A stretch of 64,000 bases of DNA from Selaginella tamariscina (taxonomy: Eukaryota > Streptophyta > Lycopodiopsida > Selaginellales > Selaginellaceae), in the NCBI GenBank assembly GCA_003024785.1, contig PUQB01000192.1, forward strand, positions 190,962-254,961. Direction: 5' to 3'. How positions within the stretch are numbered: the stretch's first letter is position 1; every line of letters begins with the position of its first letter. The notes below the pieces were generated by a model, which saw nothing but the letters and a program-made list of their open reading frames with translations, was not told where the DNA came from and searched no databases. The position numbers were made by a program, and so were the translations under genes. Positions 10,100-19,919 of the stretch are shown here, piece by piece.

Positions 10100-11121
10100 T
10101 GGAATGGTATGAGCAGCACCAATGGAGCCTGCACCTACGTCCAACTTCGCGGCTCCTAGACGAAGTGGACATTGAAGTTTTCCGACTGAACTTCAGCTTC
10201 GGCTTCACGCGTCTTGAACTTTCTGGCTTTATTAGGACATTCCGCCACCTTGTGTCCTGCTCACCACAATACAAGCATAGGTTCTCACCCGACGACGTTG
10301 CTTCTCAGCAGTTGAAAGTGGGCCACGCTTGGATTTGTTAACCTCCATAGGAACTGCTCCAGAAGGTGTCGTAGGAACATGTGCTACGGCTACAGGATTG
10401 GCTGGCAGGAACTGCTGACGGATTTTTCCTGACGGCGCTCGAACAAACGGTTGTCGCAACGAACGGCTGTTGCATGATCTCCGCTAACGTTTGAGCATCC
10501 GGTAACGTAAGGAGAAGGTCCTTCACGTCATCCCTCAGCCCAAAACGGAAGTGTTCGATCAATGCAGTCTCGTCCCATGGAATGTTCGTGCACAATTGCT
10601 GAATTCGGATGCATAAACGGAAGCTGGTCTGGATCCTTGTGTGAGCTTCCGTAACTTGTGCATGCAGAACGGTACTTATCAGGATCTCCAAAGCAGGCTT
10701 CAAAGGCAGCCACGAAACCTTCAAAGTCTTCCATCAATGGGTCGTCACGCTCCAGCAAGGGGCAACCCAAGCCCGTGGAGATCCACTTAGTAAGGATGCC
10801 AAAAGGCCAACCTTTTGTGCATCAGTCGAGTAGCGGCGTGGTTGCATGCGGATCAAGAGCCGGATCTGATTCAGGAAACCTTGGAAATCGTGCGATTGCC
10901 ACTGAACTTTTCTGGCATGCTGATCTTCGGCTCCGAAGAAAAGTTCGATGAAGAGGAACCACCGATGCTGAGAGAGAGCCTGCGCAGCAGCCTTGGAGGA
11001 TGCATCAGCAGCTGCATGTGCCGCTTGGTGGAACCTTGCAGATCGGTGACCACTTGGCGCAAAGTGGCCAGCTGTGAAGCAACATTTGGTGCTCGCGTTG
11101 AAAGTGCTCAAAATCAGCCAT
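10100..11121 (-). pseudogene. gag: capsid and zinc knuckle (E)
   Basis: The likely start is the ATG at 11,121 (MADFEHFQREHQML), about 95 bases inside the 5' LTR boundary. Pieces in successive frames give KISMPEKFSG (about 10,900), FQGFLNQIRLLIRMQPRRY, DPLMEDFEGFVAAFEACFGD (about 10,750-10,680) and LIEHFRFGLRDDVKDLLLTLP (about 10,565-10,500), the usual Ty3 capsid blocks. A single CCHC zinc knuckle (CLYCGE..GHKVAECP, 10,282-10,235) lacks one base after CGE, which shifts its second half out of frame. Gag packages the element RNA. Broken by about four small indels. Confidence 0.75.
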
Positions 11122-11214
11122 GATCTATGAAAGAAAAAAGGAGGAAAACGAAGGAAGAAATCAAGGAAAAAAAAGTACTAGGAACGAGAGCTATGAAAGC
11201 AGTTACTATCAAAC

Positions 11215-11763
11215 TGTCAAGCCACGATCCAGGAACCAGGAAAGAGCAGGATTCCAAGAACAGGAAGGCTTGACTCAGGAACAGGAGAGAGCAGACAGGC
11301 AGGACAGGATCCAGGAGCTAACAGGAACAGGATAGGATCCGGGAGCAAGACAGGAAGGCGCAGGACAGGATCCAGGAACAAACAGGAACAGACAGGATCC
11401 GGGAGCAAGACAGGACAGGAGGCAAAGAGTAAGACAAGAACAAGGAACAAGAATAATCGTAGAATGACTGGTGTTGATAGTAACTGATTGTACAACAATT
11501 AGGTCGGAGCTTTTATGCTCACAACTCCAAGCTAATCTAGTCTGAGCCTAATTAGTCACTAGCCTAAAATGGTCATCCTTATCCTATAGGAATATCCTGT
11601 AGGAATATCCTACGGGAATATCCTATAAGCATATCCTGTGAGATATCCTACGGGAATATCCTGTGGCATATCCTGTGGGAATATTCTGGGCCGAATCCTG
11701 TATTGCATATCCTGTAGGCTGAATCCTATTGTCGTATCCTGTATCCTATATCGGGTCGTGACA
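11215..11763 (-). repeat. Element E 5' LTR
   Basis: A 549-bp LTR homologous to 6,159-6,681 with the same CAGGA-rich and TCCTGTAGGAATA-rich tandem tracts, slightly longer in the second tract. Ends TG...CA. The bases just inside it (11,180-11,214) do not show the initiator-Met type PBS seen in F and R1, so priming may use another tRNA. Confidence 0.85.
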
Positions 11764-11768
11764 GTAAA

Positions 11769-12130
11769 CTCCTTAAGGCATGGAGTTAAGTCTTGTAATT
11801 GGGTGTGCTATTGGCACAATTATCTAGAAGGTGTTCTCCTTAAGATCCAAGGATTGAACAACCTAAGCTTGTTAACAAAAGCCCTTTTGTGAGGCACTCA
11901 CGAGGTCATGTACTTAGGGTATTTTAAACTTATGAGTTAATGTCCAAGGCTTAACACCATAATGCAAGCATAAACATGCCTGTTTGCTAAAGTATCCAAC
12001 CCCTCAACATTAAGCCCATGAAATAACCCCAAAGGGCGTGCGTTGGGCGTTGTACCATGTGCCATCTAGCCTAGTGTTACATTTTCATATGACATTGTTT
12101 CCCAAGATTTTGGCCCTTAGATTTAAGAGT
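11769..12130. repeat. Fold-back of family C sequence
   Basis: Bases 11,786-11,940 match the C repeat in direct orientation (compare 1,395-1,535; GGTTGAACAACCTAA and GAGGCACTC). Bases 11,943-12,130 match C in reverse orientation (compare 1,170-1,385; CCCAAAGGGCGTG, TTGTACCATGTG). The two halves meet head to head, a rearranged junction rather than a clean insertion. No gene is seen. Confidence 0.6.
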
Positions 12131-13350
12131 TACCTACTGTACTATGTTGATAAGCTCTAATGTAATAGGAAACAGGCCTGCTTAGTGCACTTGGGTATCT
12201 AGTGATGGTCCGGCCGGGTGTCATTAGGTATTTGCAGGAAACTCTAGACAAAGCTAGCACTTTCATTTAAAATTCTTACCCTGGTTTTCCGGTCCAATTA
12301 GGTTTTTGGGTGGTTTGCAAGTTTGGCATGTCGGATATGGGTAGAAAAACCCCTAGGGTTGACCTAACCCTAGGGTTGCCCTAAACCCCTCATGTTAGGG
12401 TTTAGGGTCAATGAGTCATTAACCAAGTATATTCTCTCTGGGAATGAGATTCTGTGCTAGCCCACTTATGTAAACAAGAAAACAGGGGGAGGGGGGGGCT
12501 CTGTCACATATATTAAGTAGTACATGTAGAAGAGCAACTGGGTTCATGATTGAGTTCGTTACTCTTCTGTCGATGTAAGCTTTAGCTTGTGTCGTTAAAG
12601 TACAACCCTCTGTTGTGCTGCTATAACTTCCAAATGACAGGGGTACGTCCCACCTTCAGGGTAGCTCACCCTTAACATTGGCAAATCCATGCTTGGAAGG
12701 TCTTGTCAGAATACACGTTCCAAGAAACAGAGGTTGAGGCTTGTCTCCAACCTCCTCCTCCACTTAAGCTAAGTGTAGAGTAGAGGTTAAGGCTTGTCTC
12801 CAGCTTCCTCTTCCATGTTAAGCTAGGTGTAAAGCAAGGCACATTCGTGTCCTTGTCCAATTATAGGCGTGGGATCTTATTTAACATGTTCACGTTACCC
12901 AGTTCCTAAAGGTTCACTAAGGAGTTCTAGAGTTGGCATAGGAGCCACATTTGTGGCACTTGGTGCAACTCTTGAATCTAAGGGGTTATGGCATGATAAC
13001 CCACATTGTGAAAGGTAGTGTCACATGAAGATGTGACACTGGGCTAAACGTCACACGATACAATGCCCGGGGCACACCCTTTGGGGTTGTGTCATGGGTT
13101 TGTCGCAAAGGGGTTGGATACTCTAGCAAATATGTATGCTTATGCTCGCACTAGGGTGTTAAGCTTTGGACATCCGCTCAAGGGAGGTTAGGTCTTGTAA
13201 CTAGGTGTGCTTTGGCACACTTGGCTAGGGGAGTGTTCTCTTTGGAATCCAGGGGTTGAACAACCTAAGCTTATTAGCAGGAGCCCTTTCGCGAGATGTA
13301 CTTAGGGTTATCCAAACCTAGCCTTAGGGAGTTTGCTTAACAAAACACTC
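12131..13350 (+). repeat. LTR-like repeat family C, copy 2
   Basis: It is collinear with 410-1,600, including the G run (about 12,485-12,499), TGTGGCACTTGGTGCAACTC (about 12,952) and GTGCTTTGGCACACTTGGC (about 13,207). Two duplicated stretches (TTGAGGCTTGTCTCCA twice near 12,735 and 12,790) make it slightly different in length. It abuts R1's LTR tail-to-tail at about 13,360. No coding capacity. Confidence 0.65.
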
Positions 13351-13971
13351 GTGTTCCTATAGCTCTATTAGAGTTTTACCTGGTGCCAGAAAGGCAGCTT
13401 GCAAGATGCCAACCCTGAAATTTTTTCTTTAGAAACCCCACGAAATCTGGTAAAGTAACCCATATTAGGAACTCAATTCTTAGGAACTTAAATCCCCAGA
13501 TGACCAAGTTCATGAATGAGGCTCACCTTGTGAATCAAGATACGCGGACTAGTCGAGCTACAGGTATCGTTCCTAGCTTGGCGTGGTTGAGGCGGCCAGA
13601 GCAAGGCCTCAAACACTAGTTCTGCAAACATGTACTCAGTCACAAAGACGAGATCCTGCCAACGATAAAGATAGTCTAACCCAAAGGTGGGACATTTTGT
13701 TGTCGTGTGGAAGATAGGGCGGCACAACAGAGGGTTGCGCCTTGATGACACAAGCTTAACTTGCACCAGTAGGAGGTTAAGGAACTCTCTTTTGAACCTA
13801 GGAAGCCTCACTACACATACTTTACCTTATTTATGTAACGGAGCCCCCCTCTATGTTTTCCTAAATGAGTAAGTGGGATGGCATGGAAATGCCAGCCCTT
13901 AATGAAAATGCGTTGCCTAACCTAACCCTAAACTTAACCCCTAGGGGGAGGGTATTAGGGCGGGGGTTAGG

Positions 13972-14179
13972 TGTTACGACCCGTATAACGAATCAAAGAA
14001 TATTCCCAGAAAGGTATAAGCTAAAATATTCCTAAAGAGCTATACCTAGATCTAAGAGAATTAAGGGCACCCTAAGATTGGAAGCCTTTTGGAAGAGCAA
14101 TGTGTGGAGACTAGAGACAGCTCGGGGAGGTCGGGTGGTTTTGTGAGGGTCTCTAGTTTGTACGTAGTGGTGCCTAACA
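13972..14179 (+). repeat. Element F 5' LTR
   Basis: 208 bp, TGTTACGACC to GCCTAACA, preceded by TTAGG. Two bases separate it from the PBS. No classical TATA box stands out; GTATAACG near 13,982 and GTATAAGC near 14,011 are the nearest candidates. Confidence 0.9.
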
Positions 14180-14181
14180 AT

Positions 14182-14193
14182 TGGTATCAGAGC
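14182..14193 (+). other. Primer-binding site of F
   Basis: TGGTATCAGAGC is the exact 12-base complement to the 3' end of plant initiator methionine tRNA and sits two bases inside the 5' LTR, the standard position for minus-strand priming. Confidence 0.9.
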
Positions 14194-14344
14194 AAGGTTC
14201 GAGATGAGTGCCTGGTGGGAAGGGATAATACCACCTGTGTGGAGACGTTGGACACTGAAAGGTAAATTGTCCAAGGAGAAGCAAGCCCAAGGGCAAAAGT
14301 TTCAATGGCAGCAAGGACAAGTAGACGCCTAAGAAGCTTTAGAG

Positions 14345-14620
14345 ATGGAGTGTGGAAAGGAGCACAAAGGAGACTTTTCTAAACCACAAGGTAAATTTCT
14401 ATTTGTTCTTGCTCAACAGGTAAACTACATGGCATGGGAGGAGCCACACACACGTGCTATTGTGGTGGAGGGACGACTTGGTGAGTGTCCAGTGCGAGTC
14501 TTTGTGGATAGCAGGAGTAGCAATAACTTTGTGTCAACAAAGTTAGTGGAGGAGTGCAGCTTGTCCACGAAGACTGTGCCTCAATACGAGATTGAAGGCT
14601 CAGTTATCACAAGAGCTACA
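14345..14620 (+). pseudogene. Aspartic protease (F)
   Basis: The open frame from 14,345 contains VEGRLGECPVRVFVDSRSSNNFVSTKLVEE. The retropepsin active site reads DSR where the family has DSG or DTG, so the flap-supporting glycine of the catalytic triad is lost. A region of about 100 codons upstream shows no gag motif and is short for a gag. Downstream the gene runs into a tandem duplication (14,572-15,000) that destroys the C-terminal half. Non-functional as read. Confidence 0.7.
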
Positions 14621-15000
14621 GTGCTTGTGTGGAGGAGTTACAGCTGTAGGTTGGCAAAACCCCAGCTGGTGGAGATGCACGAAGATTGTGCCTCAATACG
14701 AGATTGAAGGCTCAGCTATCACACAGAGCTACAATGCTTGTGTGGAGGAGTTACAGCTGTAGGTTGGCAAAACCCCAGCTGGTGGAGATGCGCAAAAGAC
14801 TGTGCCTCAATACGAGATTGAAGGCTCAGTTATCACACAGAGCTACAATGCTTGTGTGGAGGAGTTACAGCTGTAGGTTGGCAAAACCTAGCTGGTGGAG
14901 CTGCACAAAGACTGTGCCTCAATACGAGATTGAGGGCTCAGATGTCACACAGAGCTAAATTGCTTGTGTGAAGGAGTTACAGCTAGAGGTTGGCAAAACC
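14572..15000 (+). repeat. 112-114 bp tandem repeat in F protease
   Basis: The landmark GTGCCTCAATACGAGATTGA recurs at about 14,575, 14,687, 14,801 and 14,914, giving four units of 112-114 bp, the last one diverged. Each unit also carries TGTGGAGGAGTTACAGCTGTAGG. The period is not a multiple of three in all units, so the frame is lost. It is an internal amplification of protease coding sequence. Confidence 0.9.
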
Positions 15001-15121
15001 CAACTAGTGGAAACTTTCTTTCTTGCGAAGCTGGAGTGTGTGGATCCTAAGATCCAGTGGAGCACCAAGCGCATGAAACTTGAGTACGGTGAAGTGAAAG
15101 ACACTTGGTTTAGAACAAAAC

Positions 15122-16112
15122 TTGAGTCTCCAAACAAGTTCTTCTATTGTCACCACGAGCGAAGCTGTTGTGCGAGGAGTTGTTGACATCTTGCCTCATG
15201 AGCTACCTCATGGCTTACCACCTGCAAGAGGTGCGGAGCATGAGATTGTGTTGGAACAGGGTACGAAAGCCATTTACCATAAGCTGTTCCGATTGAGCCA
15301 TGCTAAGGAGCAAGAGGTTAAGAGACAAGTGATGGAGCTATTGGAATATGGCTTCATACAACCGAGCAAGTCTCCATTTGGTGCATCAGTATTGCTTGTC
15401 AGGAAGAAAGATGGCACCATGAGGATGTGCATAGACTACAGAGCTCTCAACAAACAAACAATGAAGGACAGGATGCCCATGCCACGTGAATCATCTCGGT
15501 GGAGCCAGAGTGTTGACCAAGATAGATTTGCACAGTGGGTATCATCAGATTGTTGTGAAGAAGGCATATATCTACAAAACTGCTTTCAACACTAGCTTCG
15601 GGCATTTCGAGTTCACTGTTATGCCATTTGGCTTAACAAATGCCCCAGCCACATTCACTCGGTTGATGACTGAGGTGTTTAGTGACTACTTGCAAGACTT
15701 TGTGGAGATCTTTCTCGACGATATTCTTATTTACAGTAAGAATATGAAGGAGCATGTGGAGCACTTGCAAAGAGTCCTTCAGTTGCTGAAGGAGAACAAG
15801 CTCTATGCAAAGAAGAGCAAATGTGCATTTGCTCAGTGCGAAGTGGAGTATTTGGGTCACATTGTGACGCCAAGTGGAGTAAAGACTGATCCACAGAAGG
15901 TGGCAGTGGTGGAGCAATGGCCAGTTCCTAGCAATGCACAAGAGTTACGGAGTTTCTTGGGCATGGCTGGTTATTACCGGCGGTATGTCAAGGATTATGC
16001 CAAGAAAGCTTCTCCGTTAACTAGGTTGCTGAGGAAGGACGTTCCCTTTGCATGTAGTGCTTCAAAGGAAAGCAATTTCCAAGCTTTGAAACAAGCTTGG
16101 TACGGGCACTAG
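15122..16112 (+). pseudogene. Reverse transcriptase (F)
   Basis: Two overlapping frames (15,122-15,595 and 15,486-16,112) cover the whole Ty3 RT. The blocks are [101 protein letters not shown], then the catalytic EIFLDDILIYSK (about 15,707-15,740) and FLGMAGYYRRYVKDYA. The active site reads FLDD, an accepted variant of YxDD. One deletion near 15,490 (in the PMPR.DD..L.GARV region) breaks the frame. Otherwise very well kept, which fits the young LTRs. Confidence 0.85.
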
Positions 16113-16119
16113 TTTTATG

Positions 16120-16540
16120 TATTGCAGATCCTCTAAGCCTTATAAGGTATGTGTGATGCAAGTGGAGTGGCCATTGGAGCTATACTTATGCAAGAGGGAA
16201 GGCTTATTGTTTATGAGAGTTGTATTTTGAATCCTGCAAAGCAACGGTACTCAACGTATGAGCAAGAACTACTGGCTATTGTTAATGCATTATGAGTTTG
16301 GAGGCACTATCTTTATGGTGCAAGTTTCAAGGTGTTTACAGATCACAACCTTTAGTGTATCTGTTCACACAGAAAGAGTTAAACTCTCGACAAGCTCGCT
16401 GGATGGTTAAGCTCATGGAGTTTGGCAAATTTCCTATTGAGCATTGCATGGGAAAGGCTAACGTGGTGACAGATGCTTTATCACGCGTTAGGAGAGCCAC
16501 AGTGGTGGAGAATTCCAAATACGCTTATGTAATGCATTAA
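16120..16540 (+). pseudogene. RNase H (F)
   Basis: CDASGVAIGAILMQEG (about 16,155-16,200), KQRYSTYEQELLAIVNAL (about 16,240-16,293), HYLYGASFKVFTDH (about 16,303-16,345) and GKANVVTDALSR (about 16,450-16,485) are the standard Ty3 RNase H blocks, with the acidic residues D, E and D visible. An in-frame stop at about 16,294 and frameshifts near 16,340 and 16,375 separate them. Confidence 0.75.
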
Positions 16541-16619
16541 CAAGGACGGTCAATAAGTTTTAGCCAGGTAGTTCAACATGCTCAAGCACAAGACGCTGAG
16601 GTGCAGGAGCTTAGAGGAC

Positions 16620-17400
16620 AGCTAGAGCCACCATGGAGTTTTATACTATAATGGCCGTGTGTATCTTCCTCGTGTGACCATTTGATTAACCAGGTACTAT
16701 ATTTCCATCATGATCGCCCAGAGGCTAGTCATTTTGGAGGGAGGAAAAACGTATGAGTTGATCAAGAGGAGGTTCTATTGGAGGAATATGAAAGCTGATA
16801 TCATAGAGTACTGTGGACTTGTGACAAGTGTCAGCAAGTAAAGGTGTCCAGGGAGAACCAGGTGGGCTATTAGTACCATTGCCTATTCCAGACAGCGATG
16901 GGGCAGTATCTCTATGGACTTTGTCACCCATTTGCCAAGGACACAGTGGCATTGGAATGAGTCCATACTATCTATGTTTGGACGGCATTCCAAGATAAGC
17001 TTTGAGCTGGTTTAGCAAGTAAGAAAGCTCAAGGCAACATGGATGAGGAAGCTAAAGATCTGAGTGTTGAGCTTAGAAAACATTTAAAGTTGTGCAAGAA
17101 GAACTTACAAGCAGCTCAAAGCTGAGCTATTAAGTTGCTAATGAGCACAGAAGCTTCCAAGAGTTCCAGTGGGAGATTATGTATATCTCCGAGTGGTATT
17201 TGTCACAGTGTAAGCAGAACACTATTGTGGCCTTACGGAAGGGACACAATGATAAGTTGTCTCCCAGGTACTCAGGTCCTTAGATTCTGGAGCTTATCGA
17301 TAATGTGGCATATCGACTACGGCTGCCAAAAGAGTGAAGGTACACCCAGTGTTTCATGTTAGCCAGTTAAAGAGAGTACTCACAGGAACGAGTCCCGGGT
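16620..17400 (+). pseudogene. Integrase remnant lacking catalytic core (F)
   Basis: The N-terminal zinc domain is recognisable as RPEASHFGGRKTYELIKRRFYWRNM and TCDKCQQVKVSREN (about 16,715-16,860). SISMDFVTHLPRTQ follows (about 16,908-16,950), the stretch that normally precedes the first catalytic D. The next recognisable block is the C-terminal KLSPRYSGP.ILELIDNVAYRLRLP...VHPVFHVSQLKR (about 17,255-17,375). The DDE core between them is replaced by about 300 bases of frame-broken helical sequence. Integration must have used enzyme supplied by another element. Confidence 0.65.
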
Positions 17401-17999
17401 AAGATTCTTTGTGGATGTACAAGGCTAACAATACAGGACTAGTTGAGTAAGTTATACTGCCCTTAAGGACAAGGACTTGCCTAATGGGGAGGATTGTTAC
17501 GACTCGTATAACGAATCAAAGAATATTCCCCAGAAAGGTATAAGCTAGAATATTCCTAAAGAGCTATACCTATATCTAAGAGAATTAAGGGCACCCTAAG
17601 ATTGGAAGCCTTTTGGAAGAGCAACGTGTGGAACTAGAGACAGCTCGGGGAGGTCGGGTGGTTTTTGTGAGGGTCTCTAGTTTGTACGTAGTGGTGCTAA
17701 CATTAGGGCAACCCTAGGGGTGTCCCTAACCCTTTTGACAAGCTATACTTTGCAGAAAACCTACCTTGGAACGTCAAACCGGAGGAGAGTTTTCTAGAAG
17801 GTAAGTACTACCTTCGCCTAAAGTTTCTTGAGGTATCTAGTGATAGCCGGCCGGACTACCCCTAAACATGGTTGTTTCTTACTACAATCAGGGTTTGCCA
17901 CACAACTCGGTAGGTAACAACAGTCAACCCCAAAATAAAGGCGAGTCATAGTAAAACTATGACACACTCCCTACCTTTAAAATGTCAACGTCCTCGTTG

Positions 18000-18350
18000 A
18001 TGTCTAACTCCAAGACTAGACTAGGTTAGAAAAAATTAACTGAAAACTAATTCTAATCACTCTATGCAGAGTTAGAAAAAAGTTCACAAGTTTTATTACC
18101 CCCTTGTATTATGCGAAGCTAAGTACTTCAGAATCGTCATTCACTAAGCGGCTAGCTTAGCTGCCAGAGGCACCACCTTCGACAAGAAGTCACTTGGAAA
18201 CCTTTTGCATGTCTACAAAGTCTGTCACCCAACACACATAACAAGTTAGTTAATTTTTTAAGTTAATTAGAATTTATATTGGAGGCCTTTAGTTAATGTT
18301 GTCTGTTGGTTCCTAGGTTAATAAAAATAAAGTTCACTTTATTTCTCATC
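18000..18350 (-). other. R1 3' non-coding region
   Basis: The region between the R1 polypurine tract and the pol C-terminus. It is collinear with 52,820-53,180 in R2 (for example TTACCCCCTTG, TAGTTAATGTTGTCTGT). No ORF or other feature is seen. Confidence 0.5.
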
Positions 18351-18720
18351 ACATCATTACCAATAGTTTAAGACCTTGCCTCACACTCATTCACTAACTC
18401 CATCGCGTTCTGTAGATTTCCAATGGTTCCATGTCAACTCGCATGCCGGTAACCTTTCCACTTAACAAGATATACCCGTTATGTTTCTACAACCCTCGGT
18501 GTTTAATATCCTTTGCATCCAAAATCGACTCAACTTTGAACTCTTTCATATCATCGACTAGCTCAAGAAGCGGACATAAGTTTTCATATCTCTACGGATG
18601 TTTCTCATCTTTGTGGAATGGCCCGAGCAAATTGACATGAAACACATTGTGTATCGCTCCCAACTCTGTAGGAAGATCTAACCCATAAGCCACCTTCCCT
18701 ACTCGCTTTACCACCTTGTA
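18350..18720 (-). pseudogene. R1 integrase C-terminus/chromo-like tail
   Basis: The minus strand matches the R2 tail at 53,178-53,636. A SYKVVK..GKVAYGLDLPTELG-like GPY/F block lies at about 18,720-18,655, followed by NVFHVNLLGPFHKDE. A region equivalent to EFEVESILDAKDIK (about 18,555-18,515) is the first strand of a degenerate chromodomain. Frame breaks at several one-base indels. This is the 3' end of R1 pol, just before its LTR. Confidence 0.65.
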
Positions 18721-18959
18721 TGAACTATGTAGTGTGATAGAAACTTCCTCGAAAGAGTCGTTGGAACCTTCAGGTTTATGGTATTCAACAATACCATATC
18801 CCCAACCTAATATTCTACATCCCGTCGATGCTTATTGTATTGCTGACGATACCTTTCATGTGCTGCAACCATTACTTGATTAGCAGCTTCCCATGTCCAA
18901 TACAATTGTCTAGTGAACTCTGCTACAGAGGGAACTCGATTGACATCGTCTTTCGATAA

Positions 18960-19625
18960 CACCATACTTTGAGGAATACCACCCTTTTCCCAACACCTCT
19001 ATCGGGCTACACCCAATCGCAGTGTGTGTCGAGTTATTGTAACATATCTAGCCATATCTGAGTGTTGAGCCAAACAAGTTGATCACCTTGAACATAGTAT
19101 CTGAAATAGTCCTCGACTTGTCGGTTCACCCTCTCTGTTTGACCATCGGTTTGCAGATGGTAAGCCGTACTGAACTTCAGCATTGTGCCAAACTGCTTAA
19201 ACAATGTTCCCCAAAACTTGCTCATAAATTGAGAATCCCGATTTAAAATCATTATTTCCGGTAGCTCGTGCACTCTTATGACCTAGTACAAGAACAACTT
19301 TGCTGCTTGTTTTGCATTCACTATCTCTACAGTTGGAATGAAGAGCAACCTTTGAAAACCGATCGATCACCACCATGAAGGCATTGAAACCACAAGATTT
19401 TGGCAATCCTCTGACAAAGTCTAAAATAACACTTTGAAATGGCCGCTCTGGAATCGGTATACATTGTAACTTCCCAGCTCGTTTTTGCGATCAACTCTTC
19501 ACTTGTTGACATGTGGGGCATGTCTTAACATACTTGGCAACATCGTCTATCATACCCGGTCAATAAAATCCCTGTTTCAACAAAGCCAACGTTTTATGCC
19601 TTCCACCATGTCCTGCCAAAGGAAC
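18960..19625 (-). pseudogene. R1 integrase core
   Basis: Reading right to left the minus strand gives part of the zinc domain (NVHVPLAGHGGRHKTLALLK, up to the T1 junction at 19,625), TCQQVKS, and FNAFMVVIDRFSKVA (first D, about 19,390-19,350). MILNRDSQFMSKFWG (second D, about 19,265-19,220) and TDGQTERVNRQVEDYFRYY (glutamate, about 19,160-19,105) follow. The DDE residues are thus all present, though frameshifted. The gene is cut at 19,625 by the left end of T1; its upstream part (RNase H, most of RT) is missing on the far side. Confidence 0.75.
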
Positions 19626-19919
19626 ATGCACGTTGTAACTAAATGGGCATGATACGTGAAAATGGGAATATAAAATAAATTACTAATTAATAGTTTTAAT
19701 TATTATTAATTAATATTGTAATTAAGCCTTAAATATTAATTAATTAATTAATTAATCCTTCAATAACCTTACTTAGTAAGGAATATTCCTAAAATATCTT
19801 AGAATATTCATATTATTCTAAAAATAGTTTACAATAATGAAGAAATACTATCAAACATAATTACAAATGAAATCATTTTCTTATCAACATGTTAATTTTT
19901 TATAAATACTTTCTTCCTA

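Larger units (their letters stand above)
6159..11763 (-). mobile_element. E: Ty3 chromovirus with intact ends
   Basis: This element is bounded by two related LTRs that start TGTCAAGCC and end GGGTCGTGACA on the plus strand. A 5-bp target duplication GTAAA flanks it (6,154-6,158 and 11,764-11,768), and the empty site can be read in the C repeat near 1,546-1,562. All coding motifs are on the minus strand in the order gag, protease, RT, RNase H, integrase remnant, chromodomain, which is Ty3 chromovirus order. The integrase catalytic core is missing and several frameshifts occur, so it is unlikely to move on its own. Words such as CAGGA and TCCTGTA are strikingly frequent across LTRs and coding region. 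Confidence 0.85.
13972..17702 (+). mobile_element. F: Ty3 element with intact ends
   Basis: Two 208-bp LTRs (13,972-14,179; 17,495-17,702) begin TGTTACGAC and end TAACA, and are flanked by the target duplication TTAGG (13,967-13,971; 17,703-17,707). By eye the LTRs differ by about four substitutions and four one-base indels, so the insertion is young. The PBS is TGGTATCAGAGC at 14,182-14,193 (initiator Met tRNA type); a polypurine tract AATGGGGAGGAT precedes the 3' LTR. The internal region carries protease, RT, RNase H and integrase remnants on the plus strand. It lacks a visible gag and the integrase core, so it is non-autonomous as read. Confidence 0.9.
13371..17964 (-). repeat. R1 3' LTR, split by element F
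   Basis: Bases 13,371-13,966 and 17,708-17,964 together match the R2 LTR (51,848-52,805) in the same orientation. The right end is TGACA at 17,960-17,964. It is followed by CACTCCCTACCTTT (17,965-17,978), the complement of a polypurine tract, as at R2. The left part holds the shared ACCTGGTGCC...GCCAACCCTG start and the TTATTTATGTAACGGAG TATA/C-run region. Element F lies between the two halves with a 5-bp duplication. The R2 LTR serves as the uninterrupted reference. Confidence 0.8.

Noticed and set aside
356..13350. One large LTR element with the two C repeats as its LTRs
   Set aside because: The C copies are in direct orientation, but the DNA between them is a mix of B1, an R-family fragment, E and inverted C pieces, with no PBS or polypurine tract next to either copy and no matching duplication.
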